Positions 37,668 through 46,620 of a stretch of 64,000 nucleotides of DNA are shown in pieces. A program made the position numbers and the translations under genes. Origin of the DNA: an uncultured Lachnospiraceae bacterium (lineage in GTDB: Bacteria; Bacillota; Clostridia; Lachnospirales; Lachnospiraceae); contig CADAOY010000003.1 in NCBI GenBank assembly GCA_902789665.1, positions 1 to 64,000 on the forward strand. The letters run 5' to 3'. The notes below the pieces were generated by a model that saw only the letters and a list, made by a program, of their open reading frames with translations, searched no databases and was not told where the DNA came from. The first letter of the stretch is position 1, and each line of letters opens with the position of its first letter.

Positions 37668-40600
37668 TTATTCTTCATCACCATCGCCGAAATTGTCATC
37701 TGCATCTTCATATGAATCACTATCTTCATATACATATTCTTCAGCAGATTCAGAATCGGAATCACCATCGATAAACTGTCCCTGTTCATCTAAGACAACA
37801 TATCCACCTGCCTTAACAAGTTCACTGTTATCTGCCGGCTTGTCCGAACCTTCCATCTCAACCTGATAGTTGCTAAGAGGTGCATCAGTATTTTCTTTGA
37901 TTTCTACAACATTGCCATCTTCGTCAAGTACTTCTACATCGAGGCAGAGAGCCTGAAGTTCTTTAAGAAGAACCTTGAATGACTCAGGAATACCCGGCTT
38001 AGGAATGTTCTCGCCCTTAATAATCGCTTCGTATGTCTTAACTCTACCAACAACATCGTCAGACTTAACAGTTAAGATTTCCTGCAATGTATAAGAAGCA
38101 CCATAAGCTTCGAGAGCCCAAACTTCCATTTCACCGAATCTCTGTCCACCGAACTGAGCCTTACCACCAAGTGGCTGCTGTGTTACTAATGAGTACGGGC
38201 CAGTTGAACGAGCATGGATCTTATCATCTACTAAGTGGTGTAACTTAAGGTAGTGCATATGACCAATAGCTACAGGTCCATCAAAATACTCGCCTGTACG
38301 TCCGTCACGGAGTCTTACTTTACCGTCATCGGAAATTGGAACGCCCTTCCATAATTCTCTGTGATCTCTGTTCTCATAGAGATATTCGAGAATATCCTGC
38401 GGAAGAACATCTTTATACTTCTTCTCAAAATCTTCCCATGTACCGTTAACATAGTCATTGGCCATGTTAAGAGTATCCATGATATCTTCCTCATCTGCGC
38501 CATCGAATACAGGTGTTGCAACGTTGAAGCCAAGAGCCTTTGCTGCAAGTGATAAGTGTAACTCAAGTACCTGTCCGATGTTCATACGTGAAGGAACGCC
38601 GAGAGGGTTAAGCACAATATCAAGAGGACGTCCGTTAGGAAGATATGGCATATCCTCTACTGGTAATACTCTGGAAACAACACCCTTGTTACCGTGACGA
38701 CCAGCCATCTTATCACCGACGGAGATTTTTCTCTTCTGTGCTATATAAATTCTGACTTTCTGGTTAACACCTGCTGAAAGTTCTGTATCACCAGCTTCTT
38801 TGGAGAATACCTTGGCATCAACTACGATACCGTAAGCACCATGAGGTACCTTGAGTGAAGTATCTCTGACTTCTCTTACCTTGTCACCGAAGATAGCCTT
38901 AAGAAGTTTCTCTTCTGGAGTAAGATTTGTTTCTCCCTTAGGTGTAACCTTACCAACTAAGATATCACCGGCACGAACTTCGGCACCGATTCTGATGATA
39001 CCTCTTTCGTCCAGTTCTTTAAGAGCCTCGTCACCAACGCCCGGAACGTCTGCAGTAATTTCTTCTGCACCAAGCTTGGTATCTCTGGCTTCTACTTCAT
39101 ATTCTTCAATATGTACAGATGTGTAAACATCTTCTCTTACAAGTCTCTCACTAAGAAGAACAGCATCCTCGTAGTTGTAACCTTCCCAGGTCATGAAACC
39201 GATAAGAGGGTTCTTACCAAGTGCAAGTTCGCCATTAGCTGTTGAAGGACCATCTGCAATAACCTGTCCTCTGTTTACTCTGTTACCCTTGAAGACGATT
39301 GGCTTCTGGTTGTAGCAGTTACTCTGGTTACTTCTTACGAACTTGGAAAGTTTATATTCGTGGCTTGTTCCCTTGTCGTCCTTGATAATGATCTTATCAG
39401 CTGAAACGAAGGTTACTGTACCATCTTCTTTGGCAACAACACATACGCCTGAGTCTACAGCTGCCTTTTCTTCCATACCTGTACCAACAACAGGAGCCTC
39501 AGTAAAGAGAAGAGGAACTGCCTGACGCTGCATGTTAGATCCCATGAGGGCTCTGTTAGCATCGTCGTTCTCAAGGAATGGAATTAATGCTGTAGCTACA
39601 GAGAATACCATCTTAGGAGATACGTCCATGTAATCGAACATTTCCTTTGGATATTCCTGGGTCTCGTCTCTGTAACGACCGGCAACCATTTTACGTACGA
39701 AATGTCCTTCTTTATCAAGTTTCTCATTAGCCTGAGCTACATGATAGAAGTCTTCTGTATCTGCTGTCATGTAATCAACAATGTCTGTTACTCTTGGATT
39801 AGCAGGGTCAGACTTGTCAATTCTTCTGTAAGGTGCCTCAATGAAACCATACTCATTGATTCTTGCATAAGAAGCAAGTGAGTTGATAAGACCGATGTTA
39901 GGTCCTTCAGGTGTTTCAATAGGACACATTCTTCCGTAATGTGTATAGTGAACGTCTCGAACTTCGAATCCGGCTCTTTCTCTTGAAAGACCACCAGGTC
40001 CCAAAGCTGATAAACGTCTCTTATGTGTTAACTCACCAAGTGGGTTGTTCTGATCCATGAACTGTGACAACTGTGATGAACCAAAGAACTCTTTAACAGC
40101 AGCCTGTACAGGCTTGATGTTGATAAGTCCCTTAGGAGTTACATCCTCAGCATTGCTTGTTGTCATTCTTTCACGAACAACTCTTTCCATTCTGGATAAA
40201 CCGATTCTGTACTGGTTCTGTAAAAGTTCGCCAACCGCACGAATACGTCTGTTACCCAAATGGTCGATATCATCATGATTGCCAATGCCATGCTCTAAGT
40301 GAATGTTATAGTTAATAGAAGCAAACATGTCTTCCTTAGTGATGTACTTAGGAATCAGCATCTGTACGCTATTCTTGATAGCTTCTGCCAATTCTTCCGG
40401 CTTATCAATGAATTCGTTAATAATATCATTAAGTACAGGGAAATATACATCCTCTGTAATACCAAGAGCCTTGGCATCACAGTCTACCCATTCGTTAATG
40501 TCTACCATCATATTGGAAAGAACCTTAACGTTGGCATCTTCAGCCTGGATTGTAACTGACTTAACAGCTGCATTCTGGATTGCATCTGCAAGTTCTACAG

Positions 40601-41543
40601 TTACCTTATCACCAGCCTTGGCAATAATCTCGCCTGTATATTCGTTAACTACATCCTCTGCAAGTACATGACCTGCAATACGGTTACGAAGTTTAAGTTT
40701 CTTATTGAACTTATAACGACCAACCTTGGCAAGGTCATACTTCTTAGGATCAAAGAAAAGTGCGTCAATATAACTCTGAGCATTCTCTACGCTGAAAGGC
40801 TCGCCTGAACGAAGTCTTGAATATAATTCATGAAGACCTTCAACATAGCTCTTGGAATTATCCTTGGCAAGTGAAGCCATGATTCTTGGCTCCTCACCGA
40901 ACATATCGATGATTTCCTCAGTAGTTCCAACGCCCATAGCTCTGATAAATACAGTAACAGGAACTTTCTTGTTTCTGTCTACTCTCATGAGAAGTACGCC
41001 ATTGGAGTCCATCTCAGTCTCAAGCCATGCACCTCTGTTAGGAATAATCTGTGAAGGATATGACTTGTTACCATCTTTATCTCTTTCTTCTGAGAAATAA
41101 ATACCAGGAGAACGAACTAACTGGCTTACAATAACACGTTCCGCACCATTAATAATGAAAGTACCGGTATCTGTCATTAAAGGGAAATTACCCATAAAAA
41201 TGGTATCTTCCTTAAAATCCTTACCGTTCTGACTAAAGAGACGTACTGTCACTTTAATAGGAGCTTCATAGTTCAAGTTTCTTTCTTTGCACTCTTCGAT
41301 CGAGTACTTCTTTTCACTTTCAACCAATTCATATCCGGCGAATTCAAGTCTTAAATCGCCGTTATGGTTAAAAATAGGAGAAATATCATTAATAGCCTCA
41401 GCTAATCCTTCCTTAAGGAACCACTCATAGGAATCCTTCTGGACAGCGATTAAGTCAGGCATATCAAGAACTTCTTCTTGCTGTGAATAGGTCATACGGA
41501 TGCTATTACCGCTAGCAACTGAACGAATTCTGTTTTTCTGCAT
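37668..41543 (-). CDS. rpoB: RNA polymerase beta subunit
   Basis: 1291 residues. The rifampicin-binding cluster [31 protein letters not shown] has the wild-type, sensitive pattern at its usual positions. [13 protein letters not shown] catalytic loops are present, with a C-terminal [19 protein letters not shown] and an extra acidic tail ([29 protein letters not shown] region). SD GGAGAGG before the ATG at 41543. Confidence 0.98.
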   Translation of the reverse strand: MQKNRIRSVASGNSIRMTYSQQEEVLDMPDLIAVQKDSYEWFLKEGLAEAINDISPIFNHNGDLRLEFAGYELVESEKKYSIEECKERNLNYEAPIKVTVRLFSQNGKDFKEDTIFMGNFPLMTDTGTFIINGAERVIVSQLVRSPGIYFSEERDKDGNKSYPSQIIPNRGAWLETEMDSNGVLLMRVDRNKKVPVTVFIRAMGVGTTEEIIDMFGEEPRIMASLAKDNSKSYVEGLHELYSRLRSGEPFSVENAQSYIDALFFDPKKYDLAKVGRYKFNKKLKLRNRIAGHVLAEDVVNEYTGEIIAKAGDKVTVELADAIQNAAVKSVTIQAEDANVKVLSNMMVDINEWVDCDAKALGITEDVYFPVLNDIINEFIDKPEELAEAIKNSVQMLIPKYITKEDMFASINYNIHLEHGIGNHDDIDHLGNRRIRAVGELLQNQYRIGLSRMERVVRERMTTSNAEDVTPKGLINIKPVQAAVKEFFGSSQLSQFMDQNNPLGELTHKRRLSALGPGGLSRERAGFEVRDVHYTHYGRMCPIETPEGPNIGLINSLASYARINEYGFIEAPYRRIDKSDPANPRVTDIVDYMTADTEDFYHVAQANEKLDKEGHFVRKMVAGRYRDETQEYPKEMFDYMDVSPKMVFSVATALIPFLENDDANRALMGSNMQRQAVPLLFTEAPVVGTGMEEKAAVDSGVCVVAKEDGTVTFVSADKIIIKDDKGTSHEYKLSKFVRSNQSNCYNQKPIVFKGNRVNRGQVIADGPSTANGELALGKNPLIGFMTWEGYNYEDAVLLSERLVREDVYTSVHIEEYEVEARDTKLGAEEITADVPGVGDEALKELDERGIIRIGAEVRAGDILVGKVTPKGETNLTPEEKLLKAIFGDKVREVRDTSLKVPHGAYGIVVDAKVFSKEAGDTELSAGVNQKVRIYIAQKRKISVGDKMAGRHGNKGVVSRVLPVEDMPYLPNGRPLDIVLNPLGVPSRMNIGQVLELHLSLAAKALGFNVATPVFDGADEEDIMDTLNMANDYVNGTWEDFEKKYKDVLPQDILEYLYENRDHRELWKGVPISDDGKVRLRDGRTGEYFDGPVAIGHMHYLKLHHLVDDKIHARSTGPYSLVTQQPLGGKAQFGGQRFGEMEVWALEAYGASYTLQEILTVKSDDVVGRVKTYEAIIKGENIPKPGIPESFKVLLKELQALCLDVEVLDEDGNVVEIKENTDAPLSNYQVEMEGSDKPADNSELVKAGGYVVLDEQGQFIDGDSDSESAEEYVYEDSDSYEDADDNFGDGDEE

Positions 41544-41610
41544 TGACGAACCTCTCCATTCTATATATTTTACTTGCGTAATATATGTATAAAACAGCTA
41601 AAAAACCCGT

Positions 41611-41626
41611 ATTTTTGCGCAAAAAT
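41611..41626. promoter_or_regulatory. 16-bp perfect palindrome upstream of rpoB
   Basis: ATTTTTGCGCAAAAAT, in the untranslated leader between the rpoB promoter and rpoB. Possible protein site or RNA hairpin; role unknown. Confidence 0.35.
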
Positions 41627-41667
41627 CGCCTTCATAGGGGCTAGTTAACCACAATAGTACATCTTCC

Positions 41668-41696
41668 AATATAACAAAATAGCGACTAAAAGTCAA
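41668..41696 (-). promoter_or_regulatory. promoter for rpoBC overlapping the rplL terminator
   Basis: TTGACT, 17 bases, TATATT on the minus strand. The -35 lies in the loop and 3' arm of the hairpin at 41680-41715. Confidence 0.5.
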
Positions 41697-41715
41697 CAAA
41701 AACTTTTAGTCGCTA
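41680..41715 (-). terminator. attenuator/terminator between rplL and rpoB
   Basis: A 14-bp stem TAGCGACTAAAAGT with its complement and an 8-base loop; the minus strand continues TTTTGTTATATT. This is the place where other bacteria reduce transcription from rplJL into rpoBC. Confidence 0.7.
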
Positions 41716-41750
41716 TAATATTTTTTTTATTTAACTTAAAGTATTCTTAA

Positions 41751-42134
41751 TTATTTAAGAGTAACCTTAGCGCCTTCAGCTTCAAGCTTAGCCTTGAGGT
41801 CATCAGCTTCTTCCTTAGAAACGCCTTCCTTGATTACCTTTGGAGCGCCATCAACTGCGTCCTTAGCTTCCTTAAGTCCAAGACCTGTAGCATCACGTAC
41901 AACCTTGATAACCTTAACCTTGTTAGGACCGCAATCTGTAAGCTCTACATCATATTCGCTCTTCTCATCTGCTGCGCCAGCTGCATCTCCGCCAGCTGCA
42001 CCAGCTGCTACTACAACGCCTGCTGCTGCAGATACGCCGAACTCTTCTTCACATGCTTTTACTAATTCATTTAACTCTAATACGCTAAGCTCTTTAATAG
42101 CGTCGATAAATTCCTGAGTTGTTAACTTTGCCAT
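41751..42134 (-). CDS. rplL: 50S ribosomal protein L7/L12
   Basis: Stalk protein that recruits translation GTPases, 127 residues starting [17 protein letters not shown]. It has the N-terminal dimer domain, the Ala/Gly hinge ([20 protein letters not shown]) and the C-terminal domain [24 protein letters not shown]. The ATG at 42134 has GGAGG seven bases before it; the in-frame ATG five codons earlier overlaps that SD. Confidence 0.98.
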   Translation of the reverse strand: MAKLTTQEFIDAIKELSVLELNELVKACEEEFGVSAAAGVVVAAGAAGGDAAGAADEKSEYDVELTDCGPNKVKVIKVVRDATGLGLKEAKDAVDGAPKVIKEGVSKEEADDLKAKLEAEGAKVTLK

Positions 42135-42184
42135 TATTTTATCCTCCATAATAAACTTTTAAACTATTTTTGTTACAATACTGA

Positions 42185-42688
42185 TTACTCAGTAACAGCT
42201 TCGCCGCCTTTAGACTCAGCGATCTGATTAAGCACTCTTGCCATGTTGGCAATAGGTGACTGGATACTTCCAAGAAGTTTGCCAAGAAGTTCTTCCTTTG
42301 ATGGTACAGCTGCGATCTGTGCGATACCCTTATTGTCATAAACGGTTCCGTCTACAACACCACCCTTGATCTCAAGAGCAGGAGCTCCTTTAGCGAACTT
42401 AACTAAGATTCTTGCAGGTGCAGTTGAATCTTCTGTTGAGATTGCAATTGCGCTTGGTCCTTCAAGATATTCTGTAAGGCCTTCACAATCAGTACCCTTA
42501 AATGCGAAGTTCATCATTGTGTTCTTGTATACCTTGTAAGTAACACCAGCTTCACGAAGAGACTTACGAAGTTCAGTATCTTCAGCAACTGTTAAACCAC
42601 GATGATCAACGATAACTACTGACTTAGCATCTTTAATACGCTCTGAAATCTCGTTAACGATTGGTTGTTTAAGTTCTACTTTAGCCAT
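42185..42688 (-). CDS. rplJ: 50S ribosomal protein L10
   Basis: Base of the L7/L12 stalk, 167 residues. KSVVIVDHRGLTVAEDTELRKSLREAGVTYKVYKNTM is the rRNA-binding domain; the C-terminal helix that binds L12 dimers follows. SD AAGGAGGAG. Controlled by its own leader (L10 motif plus terminator hairpin upstream). First gene of rplJ-rplL. Confidence 0.97.
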   Translation of the reverse strand: MAKVELKQPIVNEISERIKDAKSVVIVDHRGLTVAEDTELRKSLREAGVTYKVYKNTMMNFAFKGTDCEGLTEYLEGPSAIAISTEDSTAPARILVKFAKGAPALEIKGGVVDGTVYDNKGIAQIAAVPSKEELLGKLLGSIQSPIANMARVLNQIAESKGGEAVTE

Positions 42689-42736
42689 TTTTCTCCTCCT
42701 TCTTTAATTTTATTGCCGAAAGAGTTTCTTATAATT

Positions 42737-42769
42737 AAGAAAGCCTCTTTGCCACAAGGACAAAGAGGC
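42737..42769 (-). terminator. attenuator hairpin in the L10 leader
   Basis: GCCTCTTTG and CAAAGAGGC around a 9-base loop on the minus strand, then TTTCTT. It lies between the L10-binding motif and rplJ. Confidence 0.65.
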
Positions 42770-42787
42770 ACAATATACATACACTCA

Positions 42788-42850
42788 CTCATCCTCGGTA
42801 GGCAGCTTAGCTTTACGTCTTACGACACCTACTGTCTTCGGCATTGGTCG
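42788..42850 (-). ncRNA. ribosomal protein L10 leader
   Basis: The minus strand has the conserved ATGCCGAAGACAGTAGGTG and CTGCCTACCGAGG halves of the Firmicute L10 leader, which mimics the rRNA site and lets excess L10 repress its own operon. Confidence 0.88.
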
Positions 42851-42862
42851 AAACCTATAACA

Positions 42863-42891
42863 AGATAACATTTACCAAATATATTTGTCAA
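42863..42891 (-). promoter_or_regulatory. promoter for rplJL
   Basis: TTGACA, 17 bases, TTATCT on the minus strand, starting 9 bp past the mtaB stop. The transcript would start just ahead of the L10 leader. Confidence 0.7.
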
Positions 42892-42899
42892 GTACAAAT

Positions 42900-44255
42900 T
42901 TATATTTTTCCCAGCATACCTTCGGCTTCGTCGGTTTTGGCTGAAGCCGGGGTGAGGAAGTTTTCTATGGTTACTTCCCTGATAACGCCATGGAGGCCAA
43001 GTGAGGATGCGGCATAGACCTTGATGTATTCAGGGGTGTAGCCGGTCCAGTATTCCTTGCCGTCTATCATCTTTGACTCTTCAAAAAGAACAGAAACTTT
43101 TCTTCCTATAAATCTTTCTCTGAATTCATGACCTGTCTGATGGCTGACTTCGATGAGGTCGGCGCTGCGCTCGCTCTTAACCGCTTTCGAAATCTTATCA
43201 TCCATCTTTGATGCAAAGGTTCCTTTTCTTGATGAAAAAGCAAAGACATGAATCTGACTAAATGAAACCTTTTTTGCAAAATCCACGCTTCCCAAATGTT
43301 CTTCCTCAGTTTCACCAGGAAAACCGGTAATTATATCTGTAGTAATTGCGGCATCAGGATAATAGGAACGAATCAGATTAACTCTTTCCATATATTCTTC
43401 TGATGTATATTTACGATTCATTCTTTTAAGTACTGTATCAGAGCCGCTCTGAAGAGATAAGTGGAAATGAGGACAGAATTCCGGGCAGGCGCTTACAATG
43501 TCCATAAATTCTTTGGTAATAACTCTCGGCTCAAGAGAGCTTAAACGAAGTCTCCGGGCACCTTCCATATTGCAGATGTCCCTGATCAGCTCAGCAAGTC
43601 CATATTCATAGAAGGAAACATGGATGCCGGTAAGTACGAATTCACAGCAGCCTTTTGATACAAGAGTTTTAACTTCATTAAAGATGCTTTCTCTTTCACG
43701 GCTTCTGTTACGACCTCTTGTATAAGGAATAATGCAGTATGTGCAGTAGGCATCGCAGCCGTCCTGGATTTTGATATAGGCTCTTGTCTGGGATTCGTAT
43801 TCTTCCAAAGAGCACTCTTCATAAACTGCGTTCTTCACATCAACCAAAGTACTTCCGAACAAAGTCTTCCTGTCAAGCAAAGTCGCTTTTTCAAAAGAAC
43901 CGTCCTTTTTCAAACGCTCATATCTTTCAAGTATATCCACAATATCTCTCTTGCAGTTGTTACCTACAAGGATATCAATAGTTTCATCTTCAGCAAGTTT
44001 CTCATAAGAAGCCTGAACATAGCAGCCTGCTGCCACAACCATGGCGTCAGGATTAAGTTTTTTTGCTCTGTGTATCATCTGGCGGCTTTTGGAATCGGCA
44101 ACATCTGTAACGGAACATGTATTGATAACATATACGTCCGCAACATCATTAAATTCAACACAGGTATAGCCTGCTGCCTCAAGGGCTTTTTTCATCACTT
44201 CTGTTTCATATGTATTTACTTTACATCCTAATGTATGGAATGCTACTTTACTCAT
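42900..44255 (-). CDS. mtaB: tRNA t6A37 methylthiotransferase MtaB
   Basis: Radical SAM enzyme converting t6A to ms2t6A at position 37 of tRNAs reading ANN codons. Three N-terminal cysteines bind one 4Fe-4S cluster (Cys11 in GCKVN, Cys47 in NTCSVT, Cys78 in AGCYVQ). GCDAYCTYC (Cys167, 171, 174) binds the radical SAM cluster. The C-terminal region is TRAM-like. The 451-residue length is normal, and the order TLGCKVN is that of the MtaB branch rather than MiaB. In Bacillus it follows prmA and rsmE; here it lies ~8 kb beyond rsmE. Confidence 0.93.
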   Translation of the reverse strand: MSKVAFHTLGCKVNTYETEVMKKALEAAGYTCVEFNDVADVYVINTCSVTDVADSKSRQMIHRAKKLNPDAMVVAAGCYVQASYEKLAEDETIDILVGNNCKRDIVDILERYERLKKDGSFEKATLLDRKTLFGSTLVDVKNAVYEECSLEEYESQTRAYIKIQDGCDAYCTYCIIPYTRGRNRSRERESIFNEVKTLVSKGCCEFVLTGIHVSFYEYGLAELIRDICNMEGARRLRLSSLEPRVITKEFMDIVSACPEFCPHFHLSLQSGSDTVLKRMNRKYTSEEYMERVNLIRSYYPDAAITTDIITGFPGETEEEHLGSVDFAKKVSFSQIHVFAFSSRKGTFASKMDDKISKAVKSERSADLIEVSHQTGHEFRERFIGRKVSVLFEESKMIDGKEYWTGYTPEYIKVYAASSLGLHGVIREVTIENFLTPASAKTDEAEGMLGKI

Positions 44256-44298
44256 AATTTTTCTCTCAAAATATAGTCATTAAGCCAATCGGCTTCTC

Positions 44299-44327
44299 TT
44301 GACTTTTAAATATAAATATCATACTAT
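44299..44327 (+). promoter_or_regulatory. promoter for the HPr-like gene
   Basis: TTGACT, 17 bases, TACTAT, about 35 bases before the ATG. Confidence 0.7.
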
Positions 44328-44360
44328 TTAATGTGAACACAAATAAAGGAGGTTAGCCAA

Positions 44361-44594
44361 ATGACAACCGTTTCTATTTCTTTAACTGATATCGATAAGA
44401 TCAAACAATTCGTTAATGATGTAACTAAATTTGATTATGATTTTGATCTTGTTTCAGGCAGATATGTTATCGATGCAAAGTCTATTATGGGTATTTTCTC
44501 TTTAGACTTATCAAAGCCAATTGAACTCAATATCCATACAGAAGAGAATATCGATGAGATTCTCAAAGCTTTAGAGCCATATCTGGTTAAATAA
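44361..44594 (+). CDS. HPr-like protein lacking the active-site histidine
   Basis: A 77-residue protein with the HPr fold signature in its middle: FDLVSGRYVIDAKSIMGIFSLDL matches HPr around the regulatory serine (KSIMG; Ser41 here, Ser46 in HPr). The GIHARP segment carrying the phosphorylated His15 is replaced by LTDIDKIKQF, so it cannot take part in PTS phosphotransfer. It may be a Crh-like regulatory relative, possibly phosphorylated on Ser41 by HPr kinase and working with CcpA. That is inference. Strong own promoter, SD AAGGAGG and terminator: a single-gene unit. Confidence 0.78.
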   Translation: MTTVSISLTDIDKIKQFVNDVTKFDYDFDLVSGRYVIDAKSIMGIFSLDLSKPIELNIHTEENIDEILKALEPYLVK

Positions 44595-44616
44595 TGTTGG
44601 ATTAATAATATTTACT

Positions 44617-44645
44617 AAACGCCACTTGTAATAAGTGGCGTTTTT
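44617..44645 (+). terminator. terminator after the HPr-like gene
   Basis: AAACGCCACTT and its complement around 5 bases, followed by T5; lies between convergent genes. Confidence 0.8.
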
Positions 44646-44655
44646 ATTTGGCATT

Positions 44656-45834
44656 TTATTCGCACATAACAACTTCTACGCTTTCGAGTGCCTGTTTCAT
44701 TAAATCATCTATAACATCTTTTAGATTCTCTTCGCTCTTTTCAATGACATCAAGACGAGGCTTTGTAACCGGATGCTCTGCCACGAAGATGGTACAGCAG
44801 TCTTCGTAAGGAAGAATTGATGTTTCATACGTTCCGATTCTTTCTGCTATATCCATGATTTCCTGTTTGTCAAAAGCAATTACCGGTCTGTATACCGGAA
44901 GGTCGCAGACTGCATTGGTGCAGTTAAGACTCTGCATGGTCTGGGATGCAACCTGTCCTATGCATTCGCCGGTGATAAGTCCTAAGCAGTCATCAGCTTT
45001 GGCAAAATGCTCGGCGATTTGCATCATGTATCTTCGCATAATGATTGTAAGCTCATCCTGTGGGCACAGCTGATATATGGCTTTCTGAATATCCGTGAAA
45101 TTAACTACATATAATTTAATCGGTCCGCTGTACTTTGCAACCTGCTTACCCAGGTCTATAACCTTCTGTTTTGCTCTTTCAGAAGTATAAGGCGGTGCAT
45201 GGAAATATGTTGCTTCCAAAGTTACGCCTCTTTTGGCGATAAGGTAACCAGCAACAGGACTGTCGAGACCACCTGATAAAAGAAGCATTCCCTTTCCGGC
45301 AGTACCAACAGGCATACCGCCAAGACCTCTTATACTGATGGAATAAACATATATTTTCTCTCTAACCTCAATATGAAGCTTAACTTCAGGATTATGAACA
45401 TCAACCTTCAAGCCAGGGAAAGCATCGAGAAGCACCTCGCCCACGCCGCAGTTAATCTCCTGAGAGTTAACAGGGTATGTTTTGAAGGCTCTTTTGGCAA
45501 ATACCTTAAAGGTAAAATCCTTCTTCTCATGAACTTCTTCAATATAGCTTACGATATCTTTCTTTAACTTATCATAGTCGCCCTTCTCGTAGGCACGAAC
45601 CGGGCAGATATAAACAATACCGAAAACTTTCTTTAAGGCATCAACTGTAGTCTCGTAGTCGTAATCCCCGCTGCATTCAACATATAATCTTGACTGACTT
45701 TTGGATACCCTAAAATCGCCCTCTATGGCACTTAAGGCTCTTTCTACCTGTGCTATGAGGGCGTCTTCAAATACGTAACGGTTCTTTCCCTTAAGGAAAA
45801 TCTCACCGTATTTTAATAAAAATGTGTTAAACAT
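44656..45834 (-). CDS. thiI: tRNA 4-thiouridine synthase ThiI (no rhodanese domain)
   Basis: Activates U8 of tRNA with ATP and transfers sulfur to give s4U; also often supplies sulfur for thiamine. N-terminal ferredoxin-like and THUMP domains (1-165) are followed by the PP-loop ATPase SGGLDSPVAGY (187-197). The C-terminal rhodanese domain of the E. coli enzyme is missing, as in Bacillus-type ThiI, where a cysteine desulfurase gives sulfur directly. PYEDCCTIF supplies candidate catalytic cysteines. It lies 9 bp after the LytTR regulator. The cysteine desulfurase gene 5.7 kb upstream is the likely partner. Confidence 0.94.
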   Translation of the reverse strand: MFNTFLLKYGEIFLKGKNRYVFEDALIAQVERALSAIEGDFRVSKSQSRLYVECSGDYDYETTVDALKKVFGIVYICPVRAYEKGDYDKLKKDIVSYIEEVHEKKDFTFKVFAKRAFKTYPVNSQEINCGVGEVLLDAFPGLKVDVHNPEVKLHIEVREKIYVYSISIRGLGGMPVGTAGKGMLLLSGGLDSPVAGYLIAKRGVTLEATYFHAPPYTSERAKQKVIDLGKQVAKYSGPIKLYVVNFTDIQKAIYQLCPQDELTIIMRRYMMQIAEHFAKADDCLGLITGECIGQVASQTMQSLNCTNAVCDLPVYRPVIAFDKQEIMDIAERIGTYETSILPYEDCCTIFVAEHPVTKPRLDVIEKSEENLKDVIDDLMKQALESVEVVMCE

Positions 45835-45843
45835 AAATCCTCT

Positions 45844-46554
45844 TTAATTCTCCGGCTGATAGGAAGCAAAAACTCTCTTCATATCAGTATACTGAACCTG
45901 ACTTATCGGAACTTCCACGCCGGTTACTGTCATAAATCTGTATCTGGCCACATCTGCCACCTTGGAAAGGTTCACGATATAGGAACGATGACATCTTAGA
46001 AATCTGCTCTTAGGAAGCATTGCTTCAACGTCAGAGAACTTCATATGAGCGCATACTTCGCCCTTAACTGCATAGATATACGTATCTCTGCCCTGGCTTT
46101 CAAGGTATTCAATATCATCAAATGGAATGCGATACATCTTATCGCCTACCTGGAATCTTAAATCTTCCGGCGTCTTAATGCTCATGTTGTAGGCTTCAAT
46201 CAGGCCTTCCTTAAGCTGATTTACATCTACCGGTTTCTTAAGATATCTCAGGGCATTAACCTTATAGCCATCTAATGCATAATCTGCCGTTGAAGATATG
46301 AAAATAATTGGAAGTCTTCCACCAAGTTCCCTTAATCTGGTGGTCGCCTCAATTCCATTCATACCCACTGCCAGAATATCGCAAAGCAGCACATTATAAC
46401 TGGTATCATCCTTCAGAGCAGCAATCATATCCTGCATGTCACTGAAGCATTCAATTTCGTAATCTATATTCTCTTCGTCTAAAATTTCTTCCGTGAGAGC
46501 TTCATTAATCTGTAATGAAGTGGCCTCATCATCACAAATCGCAACTTTAAACAT
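45844..46554 (-). CDS. LytTR-family response regulator
   Basis: A 236-residue two-component regulator. The receiver domain (1-~120) has Asp8, Asp9 and the phosphate acceptor Asp59 (LLCDI) plus YLKKPV. The LytTR DNA-binding domain (~135-236) has FDDIEYLESQGRDTYIY and FLRCHRSYIVNLSKV. The ATG at 46554 follows GGGG; an in-frame start seven codons earlier is poorer. It lies beside a GH3 glycosidase and a hybrid histidine kinase. No separate LytS-type kinase is present, so the hybrid kinase with its Hpt domain is the best candidate partner (inference). Confidence 0.88.
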   Translation of the reverse strand: MFKVAICDDEATSLQINEALTEEILDEENIDYEIECFSDMQDMIAALKDDTSYNVLLCDILAVGMNGIEATTRLRELGGRLPIIFISSTADYALDGYKVNALRYLKKPVDVNQLKEGLIEAYNMSIKTPEDLRFQVGDKMYRIPFDDIEYLESQGRDTYIYAVKGEVCAHMKFSDVEAMLPKSRFLRCHRSYIVNLSKVADVARYRFMTVTGVEVPISQVQYTDMKRVFASYQPEN

Positions 46555-46587
46555 ACATACCCCTTTTTCAGTCACCCATAATAATAC

Positions 46588-46617
46588 ATTATATACTATC
46601 TAATTAGATTTTTTCAA
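46588..46617 (-). promoter_or_regulatory. promoter for LytTR-thiI with palindromic spacer
   Basis: TTGAAA, 18 bases, TATAAT on the minus strand. The spacer contains the perfect palindrome TCTAATTAGA, a possible operator. Confidence 0.65.
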
Positions 46618-46620
46618 CTT

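Noticed and set aside
34036..41100. Many plus-strand ORFs of 60-118 codons
   Set aside because: Shadows of rpoC and rpoB; low-complexity Ser/Leu/Ile composition typical of antisense frames.
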